The position numbers and the translations under genes are program-made. A stretch of DNA of 64,000 nt, taken from NCBI RefSeq assembly GCF_040939455.1, contig NC_134104.1, positions 7,153,501 to 7,217,500 on the forward strand. Direction: 5' to 3'. The stretch comes from Microcebus murinus. Lineage: Eukaryota; Chordata; Mammalia; Primates; Cheirogaleidae. How positions within the stretch are numbered: the first letter of the stretch is position 1; the number at the start of each line of letters is the position of its first letter. Of the stretch, positions 11,418-23,949 are shown one piece after another. The notes below the pieces were generated by a model, which was not told the DNA's origin, made no database searches, and saw only the letters and a program-made list of their open reading frames with translations.

Positions 11418-14164
11418 GTGAGTAGCTTAAAATTTATTATATATTTTTGGTTTTGAATGGAAAAACCCAAAATTGAGCAAGAAACGCATCCCCTTATGAC
11501 GATCTGATTTGTCCTTCTCTTTCATTCTTATGATAACCCGGGTGTATTTAGCATATATTGCATTGTTGATGTTACTTTATGCGTTATTCAAAATTCATTC
11601 TGCTTGGGATCAAATTCTGTGCTGAGGCTGTTACCCACAGTGTGGACTTGAAGAATCAAAATAGGTTTTATGTGTAGCACCGCACTGGGGATTGGGACCC
11701 AAAAAACTTCAACCTGACTTTTAGGAGATTTAGTCAAAGTGAGCTGAAGTTTCCTGTACATATATTCCATGGGTTGCATGATCTAAGGAAGGGAAAGAAT
11801 GACGAGTTGTTGTTAAACCTTTTAGGTGTAGTTCAGAAATTGCAGACAGAACTATTAAAAATGGATTGCTGAAGGTATACGTAGCTTGTAATGATTTAAC
11901 TTTTGAATATGTCAATGTTAAAATGCTCTGCATTCTTCAGCTAAATAAACAGAATACACAAAGCATGTTTAAAAGAAAAGGGGAATTAATTATAATAAGT
12001 CCTTCTGCAAATGAGAAATGCAATTTTCTATGTTGAGGCTTAAATATTAAAGACCATATGGATATGAAATAAACAGACAAGAAATATTTTTTTTTCCTTT
12101 GAAAAATAAAAATTGCTCCTGGTGATAGATTTCACATGTAAAGTTACAAGGGAGGCTTACCAACCCTTCCCCACTATCATTAGGACCATGAACACCTAAT
12201 CAAATTTGGCCTGCAAAATTAACCATTAATCTTGCCTACATTTAACTGTGCCTCGGCTTCCTTCCACTATTCCGCATGTCATGAGACTGTTAAATACGAG
12301 TGCTTCTCTGCAGGGTGGTCAATGAACCTTTATCCCTAAACATCCACCCTCACCAAGAAAAGATAATGTCAAAAAGTTCTTTACATCACATTCTTTAATT
12401 CCTGACCTCAATCCTCTGCCTAATTTTACATAAGTCTGAACGCCTGCTCATTTCGCCACGTGAACGATGACTAGAAGGGCCCAGGTAGAGAACTGATCCT
12501 CTTCTGCGCTTACACTCCTCTGTTCTGCTCTACCTTCTGTGTCACCACCTGCCCTCCTCTCTGCTCCATCCTTCTTTTTTTCTGCCTCTAGTCTTGCTGT
12601 CTGAAAAGTGTTAAAAGGGTCTACCAGTTGGTTTGAGGAAACCCAGACCGATTCTCTGTAAGTGAAGCCATCTTGAAGTCGCGGAAGGTGCTGTCTCAAA
12701 CCTGGAATGGAACGGTGAGGTTACCAGGACCGTCCAAAAGGGACAAGCCTGTAATGTCATACACAGAGTGGAACTGTGGACGACACCAACTCGTTCACAA
12801 TCCACGGCACAGGAGCAGGTTTAGTTCTGATCTCTAAGTCCAAAGTCGCCAATGCAAGTGACCCACAGTTTCCCAGGGACAGAAAGACCAGTGGCTTAGA
12901 ATCTAGCATCATTGTCCGTGAACTGAGTCTTGAGAGTGTGGGTGAGTCAGGATAGTGTTGTGTGTGGGTCGTGATGCTGATAGTTTTTACAAGGCGTCTG
13001 TTAGACATTGATATTCTACTTCAGTGAATATTACATTTTTGGCTCATCTAACTGAATTATAAAACATTAAGGGCACTGTACTGATCAATATTTCTGATAA
13101 AGGTATTTTCATTTTTCTGTCTCTATTGGATTCCAGATACATTTAAGTAAGAATTCTTCATCTGACGACTTATTGGTTGGTTTTAGGTTTCAGCTTTGCC
13201 TGGGCAATAATTCTAATGACTTTGGTCTAGCATCCCACTGTCGTAAGAGAATTCTATCAGAATTGAATTCCACATCCTTGGGTAGATGAAAGGGTACAGC
13301 TGTTCTTCTAATTTTGCTTTGTCTTTATGAAAAAGATTACATAGATATTTTGCAATGCCTAAGGAGATTTAAAGTTTGAGAACAGACTTTGGAATCATAC
13401 CCAGTGTACCGGTTCACTGATCCTTACAAGGACGCAGAACATTATGAAATATATTAGATGAAAAGAAAAAAGAAATAAATAAATAAAATATATTAGGGGC
13501 AGTAATTCTTCTAGACTCTATGAAACGCTAATCACGTGGCAAATACACTAAACATTCCATTAAAGTTAAGTTCGTGAATAGTGAAATATACAATTACACA
13601 TTTATTCTACATAGGAAATATACAAGGAAATAAATATGTGGTTATGTAAGGAGACTCTATCAGTAGGCTAAGCAAAGAATTAACATACAATTACCACACA
13701 GTAAAATGGATGGGAACATCAAATCCATGGCCACCGGTGGAAGAAACATAAACAGAAGCATGAATACCCAGAACACAGTGCTCTGAATGGGTTTCCAGAG
13801 CCAACATACACTGCTTGTTAAACTGCCAAGCAAGAACCATCTGGTTACTAGAACATCTCTATGTTGAACTAGAACTGGGTAGCAATTCTACTGCCCTAGC
13901 TGTCCCTGCGTGATCAGTGGCTAAGCAAATGCCATAATGTAGAAGGGGCGTCTCCTTTGTCTTCCCGAGTAGGGTGCAGAGCTTTCCTTTCCATCGTGGG
14001 CCATTAATCAACAACCTCATAAAGATCAACGTCAGTCATTGCTTTAAAGAGCAAGCAAAAGACATGCAAGTATTAACAGATTTTAAATTAAAAGCAACCT
14101 TATTTAATATTTATTTAGTAAGTAAAAGATAATACTTTAAAATATTTCATGTCACATTATTGAC
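11418..14164. other. Unassigned non-coding sequence
   Basis: AT-rich sequence with an A-rich (aaat)n-like tract at about 13,461-13,492. Minus-strand ORFs at 12,448-12,699, 12,611-12,805 and 12,757-13,008 adjoin one another in shifted frames and might be a decayed old element, but no domain is recognised. Confidence 0.3.
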
Positions 14165-14290
14165 ATGAGGTGAGCCATGATAAGGATAAGGAAGGAAAAA
14201 ACAGAGAAAGGCAGAAAAGCAGACGGGGAGGAAGAGAGAGAGAAAGAACGAAAACACGCTCAAGAAAAATATATAGGAAATACATATACA
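14165..14290. repeat. Purine-rich low-complexity tract
   Basis: Made of gaaa/gaga/ggaa units on the plus strand. Confidence 0.6.
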
Positions 14291-14464
14291 GTACACAGGA
14301 AAAGCCCCAGAGAGGGAGCTGTTATGGGAGAAAAAGGCAGAATCCTGAGGAATGAAGATGAGACCAGTAGGCACAAGGGCCAGGGGGTCAGGAGAGCCCT
14401 CAGTGCAGACGGGTTCCATGGGCTTTCAAAATTAGCAAACCACACATGCCATTAACGGGCTGTG

Positions 14465-14930
14465 AACTTTCCTTTTTTATTATTTTATTTTCTTTCCTTT
14501 TTTTAAATTGCAGGATATTGCAGGGCTGCAAACATTTAGGTTACATATACTGCCTTTGCATGGCCCAAGCCAGACCTACAAACATGCCCGTCCCCCAGAC
14601 AGTGCGCTCCGTACCCATTTAGTTATGAGTTTCCCCATCCCCTCCACCCCCCTCCCACCTGCCCTGCACCTGAGGAATATTACTTCTGTGTCAGCACCTA
14701 AGTGTTGGTCAGTTAAGACCAGTTTGCTGGTGAGTACATGTGGTGCTTGTTTTTCCATTCTTGTGATACTTCGCCTAGTAGATGGGCTCCAGCTCTATCC
14801 AGGAGAACACAAGAGGTGCTAGCTCACCATTGTTTTTTATGGTTGAGTAGAACTCCATGGTGTACATATACCACATTTTATTGATCCACTCATGTATTGA
14901 GGGGCACTCGGGTTGTTTCAATCTACCAAA
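14465..14930 (-). mobile_element. Young strepsirrhine-type L1 3' end, antisense
   Basis: The T-rich start (14,469-14,508) is the reverse of a poly(A)-like tail. On the minus strand the end of ORF2 and the 3' UTR follow, including 'atgtacaccatggagttcta', 'aagtatcacaagaatggaaa' and 'caccacatgtactcaccag'. It is truncated at the 5' end. It belongs to the same family as the sense copy at 24.06-24.39 kb, with which it shares the 'acaagcaccacat' block. Confidence 0.85.
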
Positions 14931-16549
14931 GGCCATCAGTTGTTTTTAACATTACCCTGTGAAATGATGATCTCTGTTTGCATCTTCAAAAGGGATATTT
15001 TCTTACTTGGACCACCAGAAACCCTGTTCCAAATGGGGTATTCAGAAATGCCCCCCGGGAGGAAGCTACTCTGAGCTTGCCCACTGGCAACCAGCACTTT
15101 CCACCCACCCACAGAGTGACGTCAAACTGAAAGCTTGATCCCAGTGGAGGCTCCCAGCGCTGTCTGCAAATAGACGTGTGGTCCTCAGAGGTGGGTGGGC
15201 TGGTGGGCTCTGTCCTGGGCACTGTAATCTCAGTCAGATGGTGACAAATAGCAGGTGTCCAGAGGCATGCAGGTAGCCTGGGGGCTCTGGAATCCCAGTC
15301 TGTAGAGAGTACCTTTGTTCCTACATAAATCCTGTAGGAATTTCCTACATAAATCCCCATAGGTACTTTGCTTCGTGGTCATTGCCTGTGGATGCATGAC
15401 AGACCCCTAACCTCAGAGCTCCTGGGAACGTGTCAAATACAGCACAGGAGCTCTCGCCGCATGGTTCCATTAATAATTTGTATTGTAATCAGAATCAGAT
15501 ATCTGGTCTCGTGCGTGGTGATGGCGTTGCAAGGGGGGTATGAGTAGGGGACTTGTCACCAATGCCCTCTCCAGGCTACATGGCCCCTTCCAGAGCGCCC
15601 CCACCCCCACCCACCCAGGGTTCTGCAGGTGACCCAGAGTCCCACTTCTGTCCCTTCCTCTGCACCAGTTACCTGTCTGCAGTGCACCGCTGCATCAGTA
15701 GGTGGGGGCCACTTGAGCCGCACGTGGCTCTCTGAATCTCGGCAGAAAGGAGCTGCCTTCCTGTTGCTTTCTGTCTCCATCTTGCCAGCCTCTCTCGGGC
15801 ATGCCTGCCCCAAGCTTTTCCTTCGCTGGCCAGAGCATCCCTGGCAGCTGTCCTCATGAGTCATTCTGCCCATGACATCCCCTCCTGTGTGGTCCACCTT
15901 GATGTCACAACCTAACACATCCACATGGGAAAGAGAAGAGGAACTTGGCATCATTTTCAAATAAACAAGAGAGCACTAGCTTTATCTGAATAGCTCCAGG
16001 GGCTGAATGCTTACCCAGCTGTAGAGAGGCAAGTAGGCCACGGTTTCTTTCTCTGCCCAGAGCCAAGGACCTGCTCTGGGAGGTACTCAGAGGTTTTGGC
16101 TGTCTGCTTTGATATAGAGGGAATTCCTCCTGCTATTAAAGAAATGGATCAAATTTAGCATAGATTTGAAATTTTCTGGTGTCAAATGAAATGAAGACAG
16201 AGAACCAATTACAATCACTGCGCATTAAATTAGCTCAATTAAAGCAGAGTGGTTTTTAATCATTTATTCCCTCTTTCATGGAGCAGTTATTATAACACTG
16301 GCGTCGTGTTAAGGCATAGAAAGACAAAAAGACAGGGTTGCTGCCTGCACCATGTGCAGCATTTCGGGGCAAAGGAGGCAAGGGAGTAACAGCTATGGGC
16401 CCGAACATGCACTCCTGCAGAGGCAGCCTGCAAGTCACTGCAGCCGGAGGTGCATGCCTGCGAGCTGTCCTTTCACAGACCCCAGTGTGTTCCTGCATCT
16501 AAAAGACACCCCAAGGAAGAGCAGGGTTCCACCAGGCAGCTAATGAGGC
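14931..16549. other. Unassigned non-coding sequence
   Basis: No repeat family is recognised. A small local structure at 15,318-15,340 pairs 'ttcctaca' with 'tgtaggaa' around a 7-base spacer, and 'ttcctacataaatcc' is repeated directly at 15,342-15,356. ORFs near 15.55-15.96 kb lack domains. Confidence 0.35.
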
Positions 16550-17060
16550 TGTGAGTGCCAGGCCCAGGACAGGGGACCCCGCATGGGGGAGGACAGAGGT
16601 GTGGAGGAAGAGCAAAGCACTGGGCATCAGTAGGCAGCCTCAGATCATAACGGGGCTGGTGTGCAGCTTGGGGTTTTCCTGTGGGTCATGGGGAGGACTT
16701 AAGGTTTTTAAGCAGATCGGCGCTTTAGAACAATCCCACTAAGACATCATGGGGTGGATTGCAGGCTGGGCAACAGTGGGCGGAAGTATACAGGAGGTAG
16801 GGCAGCAGATGAGCTGAGAGGCCCTGAGGGCCAGACAAGGGTGGACCCGAAATGCGTTAAAGAGGTGGTGACCCGTAGGATGTGGCGGAAGATGAGGAAG
16901 GACTTAGGGACGGAAGCTGCCCATGCTTGGAGCTTACAGGAGAGGCCTGGCCAGAGCTTCCAAGAGCCCCTGGGGCTGGAAATGCTGGCAGAATAAGGAG
17001 CCATATGAGGAGCTGATACAATGGGTTCAAGTTTGAGCATATTGAGTTTAGACTTTGTAC
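16550..17060 (+). repeat. Ancient interspersed repeat, family not assigned
   Basis: Phrases such as 'aaggtttttaagcagatcgg', 'gggtggattgcaggctgggc' and 'gaggtggtgacccgtaggat' follow the order of a common old mammalian repeat, but I cannot place its name. It explains the ORFs at 16,551-17,040 on both strands. Confidence 0.4.
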
Positions 17061-17133
17061 AATGGTAGGTATAGGATTGAGTTGTTTAGAGTCATTTTTG
17101 GCCCACAGCCAGCATGACTTCAGGGAAATAATC

Positions 17134-17141
17134 CTCTACTA
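17134..17141. repeat. Left target-site duplication of hAT copy 1
   Basis: 'ctctacta', identical to 17,364-17,371 on the other side of the element. Confidence 0.85.
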
Positions 17142-17363
17142 CAGAGGTCCTCAAACTACGGCCCGCGGGCCACATGCGGCCCGCAGAGGACATTTATCCA
17201 GCCCGTCGGGTGTTTTTGCCGCCACTGCCTGTCCTGCTTAGCAGCCAACTCGTCCCGGGCCCACAGTGCGCATGTGTGGAATGTGCCCGCACTCTCCAAC
17301 GGCCCTCCAACGGTCTGAGGGACAGTGAACTGGCCCCGTGTTTAAAAAGTTTGAGCACCCCTG
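17142..17363. mobile_element. hAT-type miniature transposon, copy 1
   Basis: A 222-bp element with terminal inverted repeats 'cagaggtcctcaaact' and 'agtttgagcacccctg', flanked by a perfect 8-bp duplication 'ctctacta' (17,134-17,141 and 17,364-17,371). An 8-bp duplication and a CAG...CTG end are typical of hAT elements. The interior is CpG-rich ('cggcccgcgggcc', 'gcatgtgtggaatgtg'), and there is no transposase ORF. It is closely related to the second copy at 45,951-46,160. Copy 1 carries an extra near-tandem 'ccaacggccctccaacggt' where copy 2 has one 'ccaacggt'. It resembles young hAT families known from strepsirrhines and bats. The exact family name is uncertain. Confidence 0.85.
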
Positions 17364-19059
17364 CTCTACTATCTACGGTACAAATGGGGCTAAAACCTCC
17401 AAACAAGCTCCCCAGGTCCGATTGTGCGAGAACATAGGACACTTCCAAGTGAGGTGCTGCCTGTGGCAGTCTGCTTTTTAAAATAATGAAAAAAAAAAAA
17501 AAAAGGAACTTGACTTAAAGTCAAACTCATTACTCTCGATACGCAGTTCCTGCCATTCTACACTTTAAATCATCATCTATTTGACACAGTTCATTTCTGA
17601 TTATTATCTAAATGAGCTCTGCAATGAGAGCCAGCCTGGAAGCATTGCTAGGTCTCTCCTAGAGGCAGGACTGCCTTTAAAAGGAGGTTGCAGGTCCTCT
17701 TGAAGACCCCCAGGGACCCCATCACCCTCCGCTCTTTGGCAGAGTGCCTTCTACCTTTCCCTGCCACTGGGCACTTCTCTCTCCTCCATCCTCTCCCCAA
17801 AGCCTTTCTTCTCCTCTGCCTTCCTCTTCGATCGTTGCATGTAGCCTTGTGGGTGCCAGGTAGCCCTTTGACAGTTCCCCACCGCCCCTCCTTGAGCGTT
17901 TCCCAGGCTCCTTTGCCCCGGGACCATGTCCCCTCCTGCAGGTGAGCTGGTGCAGGTGAGCAGGTGAGCGACAGGGCTGGCCGCGGGTGCAGGGTTGGAT
18001 TGGCCAACACAGACACCAACAGAGGCAGCCAGCCCCTTCCACCAGCGGTTCGGCCGTGTGCTTCAGGGTGTAGGTCCTGGAGGCCCCCCCTGGAGGCTGG
18101 CTCTGTCACTCTGCCTTGACCCTGGGAGGTACATAGTATCCCTCCACTGTCCCGGTCAGCTCACACTGGCCGGATGGGTCCTGCCTGCGTATTCCTCTCA
18201 GCGTATCGGCTCCTGGGCCGCCTGCAGGATGGGGAGGGAGGAACGGAGTGGGTCCCACACAATACATCACTTCAGTCCCACCTTCAGGCAGAAAAGCATC
18301 ACTTGATAAAAAGCAAAAGAGAAGCCAGCATCTTCTAGTCTTCCTGGTCAGTGTTCCTCTGAAAAGCTGTTATTTTCTCCCCGAGGGGCACATGCTTGTC
18401 CTTACTGGAAAACTCCTTTTACACTCAGGAGAACTGCTTCCCGGCTGAGGTCACGGGCGTGTTCAGTGGCAGGCAGCCCAGCTCTGAGGCTGGGGGCATG
18501 AAATGGCCGGGCTGTGCTCCGTGCAGGTGGCTTCGTGCCCTGCCCGCTCACCCTTCTCCACCAGCCACCTCCCTCGCGGTGGGGACTTTCTTGCTTCTGT
18601 GGTTTCTGTTTGCTGCTCCTCGCTGCCCGGGTCGCTCACCCTAGCGGCCAGCTCCAGCTGAAAATGCCTTTCTCTCTTCCTCACCGTCTCCAGAACTAGC
18701 GTGTGGTTAAAGCGCTTAACTGGTCAAAACACGCAGGGATGTGCAACGCAGCCAAATACGTGAGCAGATCTCAGGCTCGTCACGCCTGACGTTCGTAGAC
18801 GTTGTTGCTGGCCTCCACTGACACGGAAATGAGGGCAGGCCTGTTTTCTCAAACTCCTCCATTCCGTCCGCAGCCGTGGAGGTCCTGTTGACCTGACTCG
18901 GTGGGTGGGACACTCACCTCTCCGACACCTGCACGTTGGCTCTGGCACGAGGAAGATCTGGATGGAGGTTTCTCCACCTGGGCACGGTTGACAGCTGGGG
19001 GCTGGGCGATTCCTGCTGGGAAGTCCTGCACACTGCAGGCGGCTTAACAGAGCCTTGAC
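17364..19059. other. Unassigned sequence with an A16-like tract
   Basis: Starts with the right hAT target duplication (17,364-17,371). A poly(A) tract lies near 17,488-17,503. From 17.65 to 19.0 kb the sequence is GC-richer, with several ORFs of 60-150 codons on both strands that overlap and show no domain. No gene is supported. Confidence 0.35.
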
Positions 19060-19179
19060 CTCAAACCACCAGATGCCAATGTCACCCTCCCCCAGGTGTG
19101 ATAACCAAATGTCTTCAGATATTGCTAAATTTGCCCTAGGAGGGCAAAGCCACCCCCACGGAAAGGTTGAGAATCACTG
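19060..19179 (-). mobile_element. MER5-type hAT fragment
   Basis: Read on the minus strand it begins 'cagtgattctcaacctttc' and continues with 'gggtgacattggcatctggt', matching the order of the MER5A/B consensus as I recall it. The far end is missing or decayed. Confidence 0.8.
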
Positions 19180-21540
19180 CTCTAGATGAAACCAGGAAGA
19201 GGGAGGGCCCAGCAGCCGTCAATCATTTATATTTCCACGGAGATGGTGGGATTTGCTAGTCAGCTGCAGGCCCTCCCCAGGCCCGTGATCTCTGGTATCA
19301 ATGCAGGCACAGCCTTGCACCTTCTGCTCACTTAGCTCAGGGATGGTCAACTGAACCACTCCCGGCGGCCGCCAGGAGAGGGTGTCTGCTCGGCCGCCCG
19401 GCTCTGCAGACAGCAGACAGCCCCGCCTGGGTGCTTCTGTTCTGTTGACGGTGGCATCGAGGCTCGGTAAGATTGGGCGACTTCTCCAGCGTGATCATGT
19501 TCAGGAGGAGAGTTGGAAATTTCACTGCCAGCAGACTGGCAGAAACAGGAGAGCAGGAGAGTGGGCGGGCAGAGGAGGCAGGACCCTGGTTCTGGAGCAG
19601 AGCTTGCCATTTCTCCCAGGCGCTGCCGCAGGAGTGTCGTTCTTTCCAAAACAGCGGTTCATAGGACCTGCCCAGAGCATCCTCAGTAATGATGTTCTCA
19701 CTCGTGTTGCCTTTCTGGCAATGTGCAGCCCAGCTCTGGGGCAGCCACGTCCTCTCCGGCCTTCTTCACCTGCTTTCCGTTTCCCCCTTCCTCGGGGGCA
19801 TCGATGCCTCCGAGTGGCATTTCACTCCAGTGTCTTTCCCTCTCGTGCAGGGTCACGGGGAGTTTGGTCCTCCCCCATTTCCCAGTCCTTTTTCAGAAGG
19901 TAATCACAGGCGAAGCAGCTGTTCCAGGCATGAGTCACCACGCCATGCCACCAGCCCAGCTTGGCGACTCAGAGGCAGACTGCCGCCACCATCCGCTGGG
20001 GCCACAGGCTCCCCCAATCTCTGCCTCTCTGCTCTGTCACCCCCCCAGACCCCCACACCCTGCAGCGGGCTGTGCTCCCAGCTCCTCAGGCCCTCTTTCC
20101 AAGCCAGGGGGTGCCCAGGTGACACCCAGGAGCCTCCCAGACCCCGTGCAGAGCCACCTCTGCAAAGCAGGGTCCAGCTCCCAAAGGGAGCATGAAACCC
20201 AGCCAGCCCCCAACCTGTGCCCCAGCCCAAAGTGCGAAAGTAAACAGACACATTTTTAAACTCTCTCGCCTCACATTCCTTCCACTCGCCTCCCCGCCTC
20301 CCACCAACTGTCACCCGTCTCACTGCGCCTGGCTGTCCTCCCCTCCCGCCTCCCACGAGCTGCCACCTGGCTCGGGAGCCTGCTCCGCCCTCCTCCCGCT
20401 GCTCCCTCCCTCCCCATCCTCCCATCAGCCTCTGGTAACAACAGGTTTCACCACGGCAGAGCAGAGGGTGAGAGTGACAGGGAGTCTCCTCTGGGATGAC
20501 TCAGGCCCCGGGTCAGGCCCAGGGGGTGGACACTGGGGTGTCAGGCTTTCCCCTGCACCCCCAGAGAGCAGAGGGGATGGGACCTGCAGGCAAGTGACCA
20601 TCTGGAAGAGATGCTCAGAGGTGTGGCAGCGAGAAAGGCCCTAGGTGCAGGTTCGGGCTAGACAGTGACTCTGCCAGGAAGTGTGGCCAATCCGACCCCA
20701 GCAGTGGCGAGCGTGTTTGGGAACGCTCTGGAGACATGTGAGCAGATGGTCGCGGGAGCAGCAGAGAACACTGCATTTTAAAGGCTCCAACTCCCCAGAG
20801 CGTGGCTGCAGGGGTGGGTAGGGGAGCGTTTCCCAGGCCAGGACTGATGCCGACACCTGGGGAGTGGTTTGCTTTGTACCTGGCGCCGCCCTCTTTGTCT
20901 CATGTTATATTCCCAGCGCAAGGGAATGGGTCTCCCCAGGGAATTTCCATCAATAATCCGCCACCCACTTGCTCCCTGGGGAAGGGCTGCGGTCTCCGCA
21001 GCTCCCAGCCTTGCTCTTCTTGCTGGTGACAGGTGCATGAGTGGGACAGCCCACGGGCTCCCTGAATTCACCTGGGGAGGGAAGCAGGCTGGGGGGCACC
21101 CTGGCTTCCAGCGTGGGTGGATTAAAATCGGATGAAGGTGGATGCCGCGTGGATGCCGCCTCCTAGAGTGGCTTCACGAGAGGGGTGTCTGCAGTGCAAA
21201 CACGGCCGCCTACGCTCCCCGTGCGCTTTCCTGCTTTGATGTCATCTTGCTCGCAAGCTATTAAATTTCAGGCTCAAAGGTGTTGGGGTGGGAGGTATCT
21301 TGATGTTTAAATATTGACTCAGAGAATCGCTCTGCAGCCCAGAATTGCATTCATCAAGGTTTCTCCACAATTAGCAAAACATCCCTGATACCCGAGGAGG
21401 TTGCAGTCCTTACCAGGTGAGGCACGTTGGTGTGGTCGTAAGAGGCAGACAGAGCCGGTCTCACAGCTGCCCAGCCACTTCCCAGCCGTGAGGCTGCAGG
21501 TCAATCCATAACCCCTCTCCTCTGAGCTTCAGCACCTGAG
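19180..21540. other. GC-rich stretch without recognised genes
   Basis: Contains the longest ORFs of the window (19,723-20,259 +, 178 codons; 19,382-19,903 +; 19,904-20,425 -). They overlap one another on both strands in Pro/Ser-rich or Gly-rich frames, as expected from C- and CT-rich composition (20,030-20,420). I see no domain, Kozak-supported start with a partner exon, or splice structure. Small CpG clusters occur near 19,360-19,400. Confidence 0.4.
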
Positions 21541-21730
21541 CAAAGCAGCTACCCAGCTGGCATTTGATAATATGCATACAGCTAAAAGATACGTGTGCAC
21601 CTGCTAATACGTATATTTATGTAAATAATATGTATAAATAATCACAATTGAATATTTATATGTTTATATCAACTAATAGGTATGTTGAAAGCTAATGTAT
21701 ATTTATATATTGAACACTAATGTATGGTGC
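21541..21730. repeat. AT-rich low-complexity stretch
   Basis: Repeated 'tatgtataaata' and 'tttatatgt' type units. Confidence 0.5.
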
Positions 21731-21994
21731 ATATAAAGCAACTGGTCCTACATCAGGCACTCAAACAAAAGATCAAAAACAGAAACAAAACATTATTGTT
21801 ATCTTCTATATCTCGTTTTGCTTACTATTCTCAAGCCTACTATAAGAATACTCATTCGTGTTGAGTTTGTCACCTCATATTAATACTGTATTCAAATCTC
21901 TTAAAGATCCAAGGGTTATGTTGTGGCTTTATACGACTTTATAAGTTGGCAGTCGACACTAAGAAAACTCTTGTTGACTGATACGTACTACAAG

Positions 21995-22127
21995 GTGTCC
22001 CAAAAGTCGCCATGCATAGGGAAAAATGGGAAATCGTAGCTAAACATACCACAATGAGTATTTTGTAAATAAAGGTGCATTTAGCTACAATTTCCCATTT
22101 TCCCTATGTATGGTGACTTTGGGGACA
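21995..22127. mobile_element. Palindromic miniature inverted-repeat element
   Basis: Two arms of about 49 bases face each other. The left arm (about 21,995-22,044) runs from 'gtgtcccaaaagtcgccatg' to 'cgtagctaaa'. The right arm (about 22,079-22,127), reverse complemented, runs from 'gtgtccccaaagtcaccata' to 'tgtagctaaa'. I count about five substitutions and one indel between them, around a loop of about 35 bases. There is no coding capacity. The 'ggtgtcccaaaagtc' end is reminiscent of mariner-type termini, but a matching TA duplication is not clear, so the superfamily is only a suggestion. Confidence 0.7.
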
Positions 22128-23949
22128 CATTTGGGGATGTTAATATGGGGTGTTTGTTCGCTGTAGTGCAAACACAAACGTGTCACTCACTCTGACGAGT
22201 AATACCGCAGCTCACTCTGAGCATTCGCCGTTGCCAGACAGCCCACCTGCGGGCCCACGGCCAGACACCAGTGGTCTTTTCAGCCCCCCATGCAGGTGCT
22301 CCCCTCCCAGTACCCTACGCTCCCCTAGAACAAATGGGAAGATCGAGGGGGTTTGTTTCCTGGACTCATCCGATCCAGCTCACAGAATTAAGAGAGATAA
22401 AGCATACTCTTGATTTCCTGAAGTCAAACCCAAAACAAACATTACTCCCTGCCTGGTAGCTAGGGATTCTTTTCTTAGTAGATATTTATTTAATTCAGAT
22501 TCTAGCTGTCATCCCCACCCACAAGTGTCCAATGAAATCAAAGCAAAGAACCAGTGGATAGTGTGCCTTGACTCTTAAATAATCCCCTTCCCCAGATTGC
22601 TTTCTCTTGCATGTCACTGAGTCCCTACACCACAGGGACAAGCCTTGGCAGTCCGTTTCCGACCGTATGTTGCCAACAAGAACATTCTGCATGAGACAAT
22701 GGACAGGGAGAAACAAGTCTGGATTAAAAAAAAAAAATTAACAATCCAGAATACGCTCTGCCCATGCATGTTCCTTACCATCTTTCCTTGGCTTTGACAA
22801 AAGGACAGGTTTCAGATGCATCTCGAAGATTCTCCCACAGAGATTACTCCCCTACCATCAAAAAGGGAAGAAATCATTTTGTTGAGTAAAGCAAGAATTG
22901 TGTTGCTCATTATTTTACGTGATTTTTCCCTGCATTCCCTTAAAAAACCTGATTTTTAAAAATAAATCATAAATGATTTAACCAAGTAATTAATAAGTAG
23001 TCATCAGCAGGCACTGTGGCAGAGGGTGAGTTACACACAGGAGCCGTACCCTGAGGCTGACATGAGCAGGTAAACACCACTTCGGGCAAGACTAGAACTA
23101 TCATAAGGAAGTAGATGATAAAATTCCAAGTGAGTGGGGTGCACCTGCAGACACCACCTTTTTTTTTTCCTTTTCCTTTTCTTTTTAACCGATACACATT
23201 ATCAGATGAAGGTCACCGCACACCAACTCCTTCCTAGAGGAACCCCAACATTGTGCTGTAAGGTTAACTGCCTATTTTAGCTCCAATTTCTATATTGGAA
23301 AGACCCAATCATTAAAGGGATAACCTTAAAGTGGCTCATTGTAAAACAGAAGAGGAATTTCTCGCACATTTCTGTACTTGCTCATCATCATCGGCCCCAC
23401 AGGGCCTCGACACCAAAGCTGAGATTTGGAAAGGGGGAGACCCCTTCTTGGGGGATGTGGGAAGACGGGGGGAAAGCTGCTCCTCGGAGGGTGGACAGGA
23501 CCTCAATGAGGAGAGAAGAAGGGGACCGGGTCACTGCAAGTTAGGGGCGCCGTGGGGAGGGTAGGGGCAGCAGGCGGGGTGGGTGTCATCCTCTCAGGAA
23601 AAATGCAGGCAGGAGAGCACGTCGTGTGTCCGGAGGACAGTGGTCAGGACTGTCACTAAAGCTGGACGTTAGGAGGAAGGAAATGGTAAGAGGAAGTCTG
23701 GCGTGGTGGGGTGGGCCCAGATTGAGTGCAGTACTGAACACTAGACAAGCAGTGTGTGTGTTATCCTACAAACCAACGTTCCCCATAGTATGTTCCTAGA
23801 GAAATCAGTCCCATGATATCCGCAGAGTCGGCCTTTAAAAAGCAGGCTTGAGGAAGGGTATTGGGGATTCGACGACTTTAGGAAGCACTTACCTCTCCCC
23901 TGGCGTCCCCCAGTGACTGTTCCTGTAAGGAAGGTTTTGATGTCCTGCA
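22128..23949. other. Unassigned non-coding sequence
   Basis: Includes a poly(A) stretch (22,726-22,737) and a T/C-rich tract (23,158-23,186). A small ORF at 23,331-23,564 has no recognised domain. No gene is supported. Confidence 0.35.

Noticed and set aside
19382..20425. Longest ORFs of the window (up to 178 codons) on both strands
   Set aside because: They overlap each other in opposite strands and several frames, are Pro/Ser- or Gly-biased from C-rich composition, and show no domain or splice structure.
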